From Conoideocrella luteorostrata (Eukaryota > Ascomycota > Sordariomycetes > Hypocreales > Clavicipitaceae), in contig JASWJB010000223.1 in NCBI GenBank assembly GCA_032433595.1, positions 1 through 64,000 of the forward strand: a stretch of DNA of 64,000 nt, written 5' to 3'. The translations under genes were made by a program, and so were the position numbers. Of this stretch, positions 10,881 through 21,431 are shown in pieces (the stretch's first letter is position 1; each line of letters opens with the position of its first letter). The notes under the pieces were generated by a model. That model worked only from the letters and a program-made list of their open reading frames with translations, was not told the origin of the DNA and did not search any database.

Positions 10881-11522
10881 CTATCGATTCGGCGGCGGTC
10901 CCTGAGGAGGCATATACTGCGGCGCGGGATTACTCTCTGGCATCCGATGTGTTGAAGCTCTATTCTGTAACGGATCGACCTTGGAGCCCCCGTCCGGCGG
11001 ACCAGAATACACAGGCGGCCTGTTCGGATCATACGCAGGTAGAGGCATGTCGTTCATCGGGTACGCGTTCTGAAAGCCGCTTTGCTGGGGTTGCTGGTAG
11101 TAATAGCCGCCGCCGTTTTGTGGCCATTGCTGTTGCTGGTACGTGGATGGGGCGTAGGAGCGACGACTGACGAGGCACTGTGGGCGAAGTTCCTGTTAGA
11201 AGACATATCCCGGCGCCTTGTCTGACACTTGTAGGAGTCGCAAGTTTCGACATACTCTGTGATAGGCCATCGGTGGGAGACCCTTCCTAATTCTCCGCTT
11301 GGCGTGCAAATACCCTCCAATCACATAGCCCATAATGAGGGCAAAGATAACCAAGAAGATGACCCATCGGACTATGATGCCAGTCTACCATCTGGTCAGC
11401 AAGCCAGTCTCCCACAAAGAAGCCTGTTGGGGGACATGACATACCTTTGAATGCCACCAGGAGTCGTAGTAGCAGTATCCATTCCCGCAGATAATATCAT
11501 CATCTCTCCTAGCGACCGCCAT
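10881..11522 (-). CDS. RCR family single-pass membrane protein (Congo red resistance / vesicle sorting)
   Basis: Three exons (11522-11445, 11384-11256, 11177-10881) encode 167 residues. The lumenal N-terminus carries CGNGYCYYDSWWHS. One transmembrane helix follows (about residues 29-50, IVRWVIFLVIFALIMGYVIGG), then the basic stop-transfer HAKRRIRKGLPPMAYHR and LVSRR. The cytosolic tail is rich in Gln, Tyr and Pro and holds a PPVY motif, which in yeast Rcr1/Rcr2 recruits the ubiquitin ligase Rsp5. The yeast proteins influence chitin deposition and plasma-membrane and vacuolar sorting, and that role is inferred here. The exons are individually too small to stand out, but both junctions (introns 11385-11444 and 11178-11255) recover the family pattern, including the YHR-x-LVSRR block. 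Confidence 0.88.
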
Positions 11523-13018
11523 GGCTGATTTCTGTTGGACGTTATCCGCTGGCTGGATCTAGGTTGACACCACGAGGCGACTTAAAGGGGGCTGCGAGAT
11601 GAATATCGACGGTCCTCGACTGTCTGTTGCTGACGAGCGGATGAGCAGAAAGACCTGCTGATGGCGGTTTTTAAGGGGACTGGTTGTAGGTTAGAAAGAA
11701 AAGAATGTAGCTATGAGAGCCGGGCGGGCGAAAGGACATTGGTAGGTGGCAGTGCCATATGTTCGAACGAGATGGTGTGGATGCGTGTCTTCTGAGGCGC
11801 CGGCAGTCACAAGATTTCTGGTGCCGTGTTTCACCCTCAGCGACGGCAAGTGAGTGGGCAGTGGGCAGTGGGCAACGGGCAGCGGACAGTGGGCCGTCGT
11901 GCTCCGGGCTCTCTCCGTAATTACATGCTAGAGCTGTGGCTGTCAAGCTCCCTTCACGCCTCGTCGCTCCCTTGGTTATCGCCCATACTAATTAACGATC
12001 AGCTGAGGCTTGCCGTGGGAATCGCATCGAGGTTAGCAACTAATTTTGGCTAGCCAGCAAGAGTGGCTTAGTTGCACAACATGCCTCCACTTGGTCGGAG
12101 TTGTGGGGCCCTCTGCCATGGTTCTTCACCTACTCCGTAGTTACTCTACTGCCTACCTATGGATACGGAGCAGTGTCGCCGACTATGCACCAGAACTTAT
12201 GTATCTGTACTCCGTAGTTACGCTAGAAATTTGTCAGTTTGGACGGACCGTGCACCTGCAGTAGCTTCGGCATTCCAGAAGCACGGCCCGGCTGACACTT
12301 AAGGACGTGCAGACATTCATTCCATATAGTTTGCTGAGGCCGAAATAACTACAATATGCATGACCCGGAAATCATAACACAGCGACAGCAAAAACTGGTA
12401 CTCCTCTATCCTCGACCAACTACGCCGGTGCTACCTACCTATCTGGGCATCTATCCACCACCTAGTTACGGCTCAACCTTGCTCATAACGCCATCGCAGC
12501 GCTTCATTGAGGCGATGCAATGACCCTTTCTGCCAACCATGTCCCATCCCCTAATGCAATACGCATCGCAAACGCCAACCACATCATTATTTTGCACTAC
12601 TTTGACTTCCCGTGATTTTTTCTGACGTCACCGCTATTCATATATCGTGTGTGGAAATGCGATTGTGAAACGATGCTCGGCAATGTCGGCAACATCGGCG
12701 GCGTTTCAAGTATATGTTGCCAGCGGACGAGCAGGTCACAACAGACCTCAACGCCGAGACAAGCAATCTATCAAACATCAAATATTGGCTGTTGGAAACG
12801 AGCGGAGCGGATCTTGGGTGGTGCCGTCAGGAGTCTCGCGACGTTATGAACAGAATACATGTGCTTCCATCTAACAGACAAATTGCAGGAGATTCAACAC
12901 GCAGGTAGGGTGCCTAACTGCCGGCTCGTGGCCGTCTCAATGTATTTTCTACGAATCATCCCTGCAATGCTGACCAAACGCCCCAAATCGTACTTGACAT
13001 ATACAGATGCAATCATAT
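11523..13018. other. Intergenic region, RCR gene promoter side / HRD3 3' side
   Basis: No supported gene is seen in these 1.5 kb. The stretch holds a 7-bp tandem repeat (11854-11895) and two identical 14-mers TACTCCGTAGTTAC at 12131 and 12208. Short frames on the plus strand (for example 12647-12908) look random. Confidence 0.5.
11854..11895. repeat. Six tandem copies of a 7-bp unit (GTGGGCA)
   Basis: Three perfect copies are followed by three copies with one or two changes. This is a minisatellite in the upstream region of the RCR-family gene. A related GGGCATT run occurs near 24436-24455. Confidence 0.85.
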
Positions 13019-15712
13019 TTATATGCCCATTCCCCCAGCTGCCCACCCTCCAAAACGATCCGCCATGTTGCGGCCACCTGGCGCCTGAGGTGGATCAGCC
13101 CGCTGCTGCTGCTGCTCCTGGTCACGGCCCTGGCCCTGCCCTTCGCCCTGTGGTCTAATGTCCTCAGCTTGTGGATGAACTTGTTGCATTCGCTGCCGGT
13201 ACCAGAGGAGTAAGACTAAGGACATGGTGACGCCAATGATGAGGACGCTTTCCAACACACCGCCCGCATCGATATAGTCGTCATCTCCAACATCCAAAGT
13301 ATCGTCCATGTAGTCCGAGTAGAGGTCTTCGTCATCGTAGTACCGGGCATCTTCTTTCAAAAAATTAGAAATCCACTCTGACAGCGACCAATCCTTGTTT
13401 TTGCCTATTATCGTGTGTTAGTGCGGAGGGGAAATTGATTTCGCGATAGTGAATGCACTTACTGGGTTCGTCCTGTATCGAGTGAACCTCGCCATGTGTA
13501 ATTGTATTCCAAGCGCTGCGAATCCGAAGCTTCAGAAGGCTTAGTGTTACAGGCAAATAAGCCTCTTCATTCACCTCCAATGCCTGGTCGTAGTATCTCT
13601 TAGCCAAATGAAAATCTTGCTCAAGACCGATGCCATTCTCGTGCATCCAGCCGAGGTTGAATAGTGCTTGTGCGCTCTGCGAGTACTCAGACGCCCCGGT
13701 GTAGCACTGCACGGCCTTGGCCACATCAGCTGCAGTGCCAATGCCGTAATAGTAATAATCTCCCATCTTGACAAGCGAGTCAATGTTGGTTTGCTTCGAC
13801 GACCTGGTCCAATGAATGAGAGCCAGGCTGGGGTTGTCCAGGAGTGTGCTCTCAACGGTGGATCCTCCAAGCAATCGTGATGCCGACTTTTTAGATTGTA
13901 TGACGTCCAGCATGTATGCCACGTTATTCTGTGCTCGTTCATATCCTTGCTCTGCAGCCATCAGGTACTCAAGAAATGCAACCTCGTAGTCTCCAGAATC
14001 ATATGCGTCATTGGCATCGGCCCAGGAGGAGACAAGAGGCTCCGCCTTCTCGGCAACATTCTTGTAATAGCTCAAAGCCAGTCCACATGACTTCTCTCGT
14101 CCCACGCCGTGGTATACCATTTCAGCAAGGTAATAGTGGGCCTCGATGTTTCCATATCTAGCGGCAAGTTCGAAGAAGTTATTCGCTATCCGGAGGTCCT
14201 CGGTATCGCCTTGATCAAGATAGAGTCGACCAATTTCAACCTGAGCTGGAGCGTAGTCCGCGGCTGCAGCAAGCTGGAGAAGCTCTGAGGTTCGCCTGAT
14301 ATCTTCTTTGCCACCGTAACCGTTTAGCAGAATCAGACCCATGCCATATTGTGACTGGGCATCTCGGAGTTTGATCCCCCTCTCGAACCATACTTTTGCT
14401 TGTTTAAAGTTTTGCGGCAGGCCATCTCCTCGTAGATACATGCGGCCAATGAAACCGGCTGCCTTGGCGGCGATTTTATCAGTACCCGGCTTGATGTTAT
14501 CTACCAGACGTCCATCTTTCCTCCAGTATCTAGAGGCCACTTGAAGGAAGTATTTCTTCGCCAGGTTGAAATCGTGCTCGAGTCCTCGTTGTCCATCGTA
14601 AAATATTCTGCCCAAGTTAAGCGAGGCTTTGATGTCGCCCTTTTGCGACATGAGGTCCAGATATTCAATGACATCGCTAATAGCTGCATTTGCATCCGAA
14701 TGTACACTAACTTTTCGTGCATTCATGCCAGAGCTAGCCGCGCTGGCACCCTCGCCATAAACACCGCCGTATTCATCTGCGATTCGCCATCCTTGATATA
14801 TCCACGTTACACCGCCAGGAGGACCAGATCGGTGCCATTGAATGGCCTTATCAGCCACTCGCTTATAATATTTGATTGCTACTTCGCAGCTTTTATAGGC
14901 ACCTATTCCGATATGATGCCTGAATGCTGTAGCCATCTCGGCACGGGTGTCGCCTCGAATTGCGGCAAACGTGTAGTACAGCAATGCTTTTGCCTGATCT
15001 CGAGGAACAACGTTCCCAATGCCGGTCGAATGAAAGAGACCCATCATGTACTGCGCCGTTGTGTTGCCATGAGAACTAGACAGCCTGTCGTAGTATTTGT
15101 AAGCTGCATGAAGATCCCGAGGATAGCTGTGGTTGCCAAAAAAGTTCAGCTCTGCCAATAGATACAGAGCGTCAGAATTATTTTGATGCGCGGCTTTTTC
15201 CAGCAGGTCAACGGCACTAGCGAGGGGGCCATTTGCGGTAGACTTCGGTCGTTCCTTTGACGGCGCAGTAGCTGGACCAGTAGGTATGGCGTTGAGGATG
15301 TATCGAACGACAGTCCCCACAATCCCGGACGAACGTTTTCTTCTATGGCGTAATGATCGCGATGCTTTATCTAGCTGGGATAGCGCAGTGTCGACGAATT
15401 CAGCCCCTAGAAGAAGTGAATTAGTCAAAAATGACGCGGCTGGCATGCCACGCAGGGCAGACTAACCAGCTTGCCGAACTGTCGGCTGGACGTGGTCCGT
15501 ACCAACATCCTTAGGACCAAGGCCATGGTTTATAGGCTCTCGTTTTGCGGCACCATCCTTGTGGTTCTCCTGATAATATTGGGTGTTTGTTCCTAGGACG
15601 TTAACAGCCTGCGAAAGCACTGTGATGACACACATGTGAGCAGGTGCCGGGTGGTTGGTAGATGCGAGCAGCGTGGTGACTTACGTAGCAGCGAAATGGC
15701 CGAGCTCCTCAT
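13019..15712 (-). CDS. HRD3: ERAD ubiquitin-ligase subunit Hrd3 / SEL1L
   Basis: Four exons (15712-15685, 15619-15467, 15406-13463, 13404-13019) encode 836 residues, close to yeast Hrd3 (833). Exon 1 has nine codons plus one base and, joined to exon 2, gives a clean signal peptide (MRSSAISLLLLSQAVNVLG). The lumenal body is a string of SEL1 repeats such as ALYLLAELNFFGN, AQYMMGLFHSTGIG, ASLNLGRIFYDGQ and ALFNLGWMHENGIG, which bind misfolded glycoproteins and Yos9. After an acidic stretch a single C-terminal transmembrane helix (ESVLIIGVTMSLVLLLWY) is followed by a short Gln/Gly-rich cytosolic tail. The protein stabilises the Hrd1 ligase and selects ER-associated degradation substrates. Each intron (65, 60 and 58 bp) preserves frame. 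Confidence 0.95.
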
Positions 15713-16404
15713 GTTGGGCAAATGCTATGTGCCGGGGACTGGTGATAATGCCCAAAGCATGGCGATTCCAATGCGAAATGCGGGAAAGGTGATGCAGTGT
15801 TGCGATGACGCGACGGTGGGTTGACGTTAACAAAAGGTGGCCTGGAAGCTCTCCCGTCAAACATAACCTATTGTACTCCATACATAAGTAACAACAAGCT
15901 GTCCACTTCGAAAGCCCACATAGAATGACCGGGGCCAGCACCGACCGAGGTGGACGCTTGTGCACCAGCGACGCTTGAGCAGCTGACTAAGTAAGTTAGC
16001 TCATCGGTGCGCATTATCGAAAACCGCCAGCAGATGCTTCCAATCCCACAGTGTAGGGGTCATAACGTTCAATTTCAACTTGTGCAGTGCAGCTGTTCAT
16101 GTCTACGCGGATGGCTGTACGATGCGAACAATGCGTTGTCAATGTTCGCGCGAAATGCACCCCGATCGCAGCTCTTCTCGGCAACGGCAACATAATGTTC
16201 TTGCCAGAATCATGACATTTAACACTCGCAAGTCAATACCTTGACAGACCTTCACGATAATTTAATCCCCGAGATCTTGTCTCAATTGCTTAAAGTCAAT
16301 ACACAATCGTTATGATGCCCCAATTCAGCACTAAGTACGAAGTTACAATCGCTGAGCATGAATGCGTAGTAATAATACTACTACACCAGGTGAAGAGTGC
16401 AGAT
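15713..16404. other. Intergenic region between HRD3 start and DUF3140 gene stop
   Basis: The 692 bp should contain the HRD3 promoter and the 3' UTR of the next minus-strand gene. No gene or clear element is recognised. Confidence 0.5.
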
Positions 16405-17417
16405 TTAATTCAGCTCATGGTTCAGTTTGATAGCCTTGGACTTTCCCGTGTCAAGGACAATAGCTGGATCCTTTTCCGACCCGTCCCGTGAAACCTCATT
16501 CCCTCTCTTGGTTGTTATTGAAGCCCTGCGAATGGTTAGCATCAGGAGGACAAGTCAAGATTCTCCATTTAACTTGTACTTACTTCTCATGTTTGACATC
16601 CAATACCTTTCCTTCCGGTTGACCTTGGCCCCAATTCCAACTGACCGTGTCGCCGGGGTCAGGCTCCCCGTTTTTGCTGTTGGCGGTGGAATCATTTTTG
16701 TGACCATTTCGCCTTCCCGCGCTTTCCTCAGACTCCTCATTATTGGCTTTGGTTTTGTGCTCCGTGCGATTTTTAGATTTTGATCTGGCCTCTTTCATCT
16801 CATTCTTAATTTCTTTCTCCTCTTCAACGTTACTGCCGGTATCCTCAACGTCATCTGATTGATTCTGTTCATCCTGAGCTGAGGATGATTTTTTAGTTTT
16901 TCTTGCCTTGTTGTCTCCGGCAGGTCCGTCCTGTCGACTCCTCTTATTCCCTGCTCCAGCCTCATCTGAGTCGTCAGCCTTGCCATTTTGCTCCTTCAAG
17001 ATATCGTGGCCCCAATTCTTCAAAGATGCATATGACTTGGTATTTTTAAGTTCCTCTGTAGACTTCTTCTCGTTGACTGCGCTTTCTTGAGCTAGGTGCC
17101 GCTTGCTTTAATCATTATTGTTAGTCGCAATACATCTCATAATCAATTGGGGAATACGCGACTGACCAATACGCAACGACTTTTCTCATGTGCTCTATTT
17201 GATCATCGGTGTACTTATCAGGGTTTTTGTGCGGATTTTCTTTGAGGATCTGGACGATTTTGCGGCCGCTATCATGACCGACCGACTCGCCATCTTCGGA
17301 GGCCTTTGGCCAGCCTGCGTTGCTGGAATCGGACGATTTGAGCCATTTCTCAAGCTCGGAGGAGGTCATATTGACAAGACCATTGAAATCTTTGATGACC
17401 TCATTTTTGCCCTTCAT
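16405..17417 (-). CDS. DUF3140 plus HVA1/Tudor-like (DUF2945) two-domain protein
   Basis: Three exons (17417-17167, 17105-16584, 16525-16405) encode 297 residues. Residues 1 to about 100 form a DUF3140 domain, with FNGLVNMTSSELEKWLKS, then a GHDSGRKIVQILKENP segment, then HMRKVVAYCKRHLAQE, whose Cys codon is split by intron 1. A long charged, Ser/Glu/Lys-rich linker with basic clusters (KRSRQD, KARKTKK) suggests nuclear targeting or disorder. The C-terminus is a small beta-barrel of the hypervirulence-associated HVA1/Tudor family, with GDTVSWNWGQGQPEGKVLDV before intron 2 and DPAIVLDTGKSKAIKLNHELN after it. Both domains are known mostly as uncharacterised families and no biochemical function is established. 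The start at 17417 follows an upstream stop-free stretch lacking other ATGs. Both junctions complete family motifs. Confidence 0.87.
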
Positions 17418-20156
17418 TGTGAATAATAGGTTATGCAAATTTTAATGTATATTTACAATATATCAGGAACTTGTTATGTGCTATGGAAATAGATTATGGC
17501 TGAAGACCATGTATGGTATATATATATTAGTACGACGCCGCGTTTTCCAATATCACGCTTGTCCTCAGATTATGTACAAGATCGGTGCGTCATAGAGATA
17601 CTTGCTGCTATCCAGTTAATGACACCAAGACTTTCACGTAGAACCCGACCCACTTTCAATCGTTCACGGTTTGGAAGGCTTGCATTACGTCAATACCGGA
17701 AGACCCATTAGTTATTGTCCCAACGCGTCCAAGAAGCATCGGCCAATTCCAGCCACATTATCATGCGTTATTTGCTCCTTCTAGGAAGCTGTGGCCATGC
17801 GGATCGTGATTTGTTGTGACCATCTGGGGATGTCCAAGCACAGTCAAGGACGCCTGCATCGCGAGGTTAAAGTCTTCGATGTCAGCAGCCTCGACTGTTG
17901 GTGGATCAGATGCGGGTCGATCTAGATCTGCCGCTTGTCTCTATGCAGCTTCGATTGGCGTCAGAGATGAACATTTATTGGGCTCGAAAGATGATTTGAA
18001 GAAGGAGAAAACAGGAATGAGAAAACAGGGGGAAAAGAAACAACTGGAGCAAAATACTATTCTCGGTGTGCGAGATGCTTATGCTAGCCGATTTCATCGA
18101 CACCGTAGGCGCAGGGAAAGCTTCGCGTAAGTTAACTGTGCTGCTGCTGCTTGCGGTGCTATTGCTGATGATTTTACTACTATCTTGTGTGACTTTTTTT
18201 TATATTCCCCACCGGAGGCCCTGCTGGGGGCTGCCTGCAGCTAGCTACGCCTGCAGCGAGCTTCTTCCATAGCAGAATCTCACCGTCTTTTTTCCGTATC
18301 TTGGGGCTCTGAGATACCCCATCTTCGCAATACAGTACATTACGATATATCACGAATTCATTGACTAATGGTTAGATGAATTAATAAATTAAATTAGTTA
18401 GAGAGAGGCATAACATTTATCTCCAGTTTGCACTAACCCATTAAAGTTGCAAAGCGGGAAGCTACACTTCTCCTACTTGCCCTCGCCTTGCCTTATCGCA
18501 AATGCCAGGCAAAGCTCCGCTTTTCCGTGAATATTTTGTGAGAGGCGATCTGCGTCTCACATACTGCCTTGGGTTACTTCGCCTCTATCTTAACTTGATA
18601 ATGCAAGTCGCAATACTCCGTACATACAATATGGTCGCGTAATGTAGGAAGTGCGTGCAAGTTTGTTCATGACATTCTCAAATTCGTCAGATATGAGGTA
18701 AAGTGTGCTATATAAAAGCGCTTTCTTGTGTCAAGGGATATGGTTTCTCTTAATGAGATAATGCTCAGGGCCAACCCTTTCTTTAAAAATAAATAAATAC
18801 TTTACAACTGCAAACATAAAAGATAGTTCATACCCATGATAAATTTTTTCTTTTCAACAAGACTCTGCGCCTTTTCCAAATTAGTCAACCCGCCTCCGGA
18901 TGACGCGGATGAGGCATTGGTCACGCTATCTTAAGGATACAGAACCTCCGCAAGCCGCCATAGCTATAACGCAGAAAAAGTTAAACCAAATAAACAAATA
19001 AAATTCAAAGATGTTTATGAATCTTGAGTTTGATAGAGAGACATGTCAGATGGCATTGACGAGCCCAATACTACGCTCAAGACCTTTCCGCGCAAAACAG
19101 ACGACCTAGTGATGCCGTGTCTGATGTAGCAGAACAACTTGCTCACTTTGTCACAAGCTCCTTGACAGCACATAATGAGTACTATTCTGCGTCTCAAGTT
19201 GTCGCTTATATTAAGCCGCCACGGTGTAGCTAAACAGTAGAGCCCACCCGCTGTTATCAATCAACCTCAGAAGACCAATTTGTGCGTTACAATTGCAGGT
19301 TGGCATAGCAGCGGCCTTGGTCGATTGTTGTGCGATAAATCAGGATCTGCAACTCTTGCAACTACTCACCGTCCACATTACGGGACACACAGGCAATACG
19401 AGTACAGGACGAAGTAGTGGCAATACGTCTTCAAGCTCATTCATCGATATACAGACAAAATTTGCCAACAGCCCTCACAGCCCAAGCCCCCCATCAAATA
19501 GGAAGCAAGTAACTAGTTACTCCCTGCTCCATACGGAGTATCCCGTGGGTGCTTCATAGGCAACCCAGAAAATAGCACGGCTGGATGGCGAAAACAAAAA
19601 GAAAAGCGAAAGGGGACAAACGGGACGGCGGACAGCGGGAAACCCAAATTATTGAACGCCATAACTAACTAATAACTACTCCGTAAGGCAGCTCACATCT
19701 CCTGTCGCCCCTTAGGGGCCCCACAACACTATCCATCAACGGCTGTCCCCCGAACCTACGCATCTAGTCCCTCATGGAGGACTCCGTAGCTGCCGCCTTG
19801 ACTATCAGCTCCTGTCGCGTAATTTAGGGTCCATAATCCGCGTCTCCCACGCGACTAGTAATTTCTTTGGACCGTGCGTGGCATCTGCCCGTCTCAAATA
19901 GCAAATCTCCAACTCGAATATCCGAATCACATTGGCGTTGGATAAATGTCCCCGTTACCCCTATAAGTGTAGATCTCCCACACAGTTTATATCTATGAAA
20001 CAACATTTTACATTGCAGATCTCCATTATCAGCTCGAAGCGCGGATTTCTCAAGTCCCCCGTCCCTTGCTTCTCCAAAGCTCTTTCGGTGCACCTCCAAA
20101 CTTCACAGCTGCGAGCACAAATTCACGCCTTTCCTACCAGCATCCACATCCATACA
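17418..20156. other. Long divergent intergenic region (2.7 kb)
   Basis: No supported coding sequence is seen. The stretch includes TACTCCGTA words at 18614, 19532 (complement) and 19677. A plus-strand TATATAAAAG near 18711 has no convincing frame downstream: the first ATG opens only 18 codons. A short Leu-rich frame near 18066-18272 lacks support. The right-hand part should hold the UNG1 promoter. Confidence 0.5.
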
Positions 20157-21431
20157 ATGTCAACTCTCAAACGCAAAGCCAGCACATTGCCAAATGGCAG
20201 CGACTCGAAAAAACCGAAGGCCAATGGATCCATTGCTTCTTTCTTTGGTGCTGCCCCCAAGCCCGCTGGGGAGTCTGCTGCTACGTCAGCAGCTGCCAAG
20301 TTCGATAAGAAGAAGTGGGTGGATGGATTGACGGGTGAGCAGAAAAAGCTGCTTCAGCTGGAAATCGACACACTGGATGACAGCTGGCTGGCCCATCTGA
20401 AGGATGACATCACGACAAATGAGTTTTTGGAGCTCAAGAAGTTTCTAGAGAAGGAGACAAATGCGGGGAAGAAGTGGTTTCCGCCAAAGGAAGATGTTTA
20501 TTCTTGGTAGGCGTTTGGGATCCCCCCCCCCCCCCCCAACCCAAAAGAAACACAAAAAAACAAAATACAAAACAATTGCTCAGAACCTTGCGGCAGGAAA
20601 TATAACTAATGCATTTTCGGTTACCGCAGGTCCCGTCATACTCCATTCCACAATGTCAAGGTCGTCATCGTGGGTCAAGATCCGTACCATAATATCAATC
20701 AGGCTCATGGGCTCGCTTTCTCCGTCCGACCTCCTACGCCGGCGCCACCGTCCCTCAAGAACATGTATATTGCTCTGAAAAAGGACTATCCCTCGTTTGT
20801 GGCACCGCCTAATCGAGGCGGTCTTCTCACACCATGGGCAGATCGTGGCGTGCTCATGTTAAATACTTGTCTTACAGTCCGGGCTCACGAAGCCAACTCG
20901 CATTCGAATCGAGGCTGGGAACGATTCACCCAGAAAGTAATCGACCTGGTGGCTCAGAAACGCACCAGAGGCGTCGTGTTCATGGCATGGGGCACGCCCG
21001 CGGGAAAGCGCGTTCAAAAAGTTGACCAGCAACGGCATTTGATTTTGAAGAGCGTCCATCCTAGTCCTTTGAGTGCATCTAAAGGGTTTTTCGATTGTGG
21101 TCATTTCAAAGCTGCCAACGAATGGCTTGTTAAGAGATACGGCGACGAGGGTGAAATCGATTGGGCTTTGGGTCCTGGGGCTACAACCAAAACTACTCCG
21201 TCTACTGCTGGTGCCGCCACGGCTGAGCCTAATGCCAAGGCCGCACCAACGGCCCAAAACAATGGATTAGTTAAACAGGAGGCTACTGAAAAGAAGCCTC
21301 TTGCAGAGAAAAGCAGTGTCGATGCTGCGGAAGAATATAACTCGGGGGAAGACTACTTGGATTCGGAGGATGAAGCTGTGTTAGAGGCAGCTGCAGTAGC
21401 AACTGCGGTGAAAAGTCAGAGCGAAGTATGA
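20157..21431 (+). CDS. UNG1: Uracil-DNA glycosylase (family 1)
   Basis: Two exons (20157-20506, 20630-21431) encode 383 residues. The enzyme excises uracil from DNA to start base-excision repair. The N-terminus carries a basic KKPK cluster and the PCNA-binding-like block SIASFF (about residues 25-30), consistent with a nuclear form. The catalytic motif GQDPYH (132-137, Asp and His) follows the intron closely, the uracil-pocket segment LLNTCLTVR lies in between, and the DNA-intercalation loop HPSPLS is at about 260-265. A Lys/Glu/Ala-rich tail of about 80 residues extends beyond the domain and is likely disordered. The intron (20507-20629) splits the codon of a conserved Trp and contains an unbroken run of 16 C. 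Alternative upstream starts for a mitochondrial form are not obvious. Confidence 0.95.
20522..20537 (+). repeat. Homopolymer of 16 C in the UNG1 intron
   Basis: Sixteen consecutive C begin 15 bp after the 5' splice site. Such a tract is prone to length change and to base-calling error, so the exact count is uncertain. Confidence 0.85.

Noticed and set aside
18711..18790. TATATAAAAG possible promoter on the plus strand
   Set aside because: The first ATG downstream opens only 18 codons, and no spliced continuation could be found.
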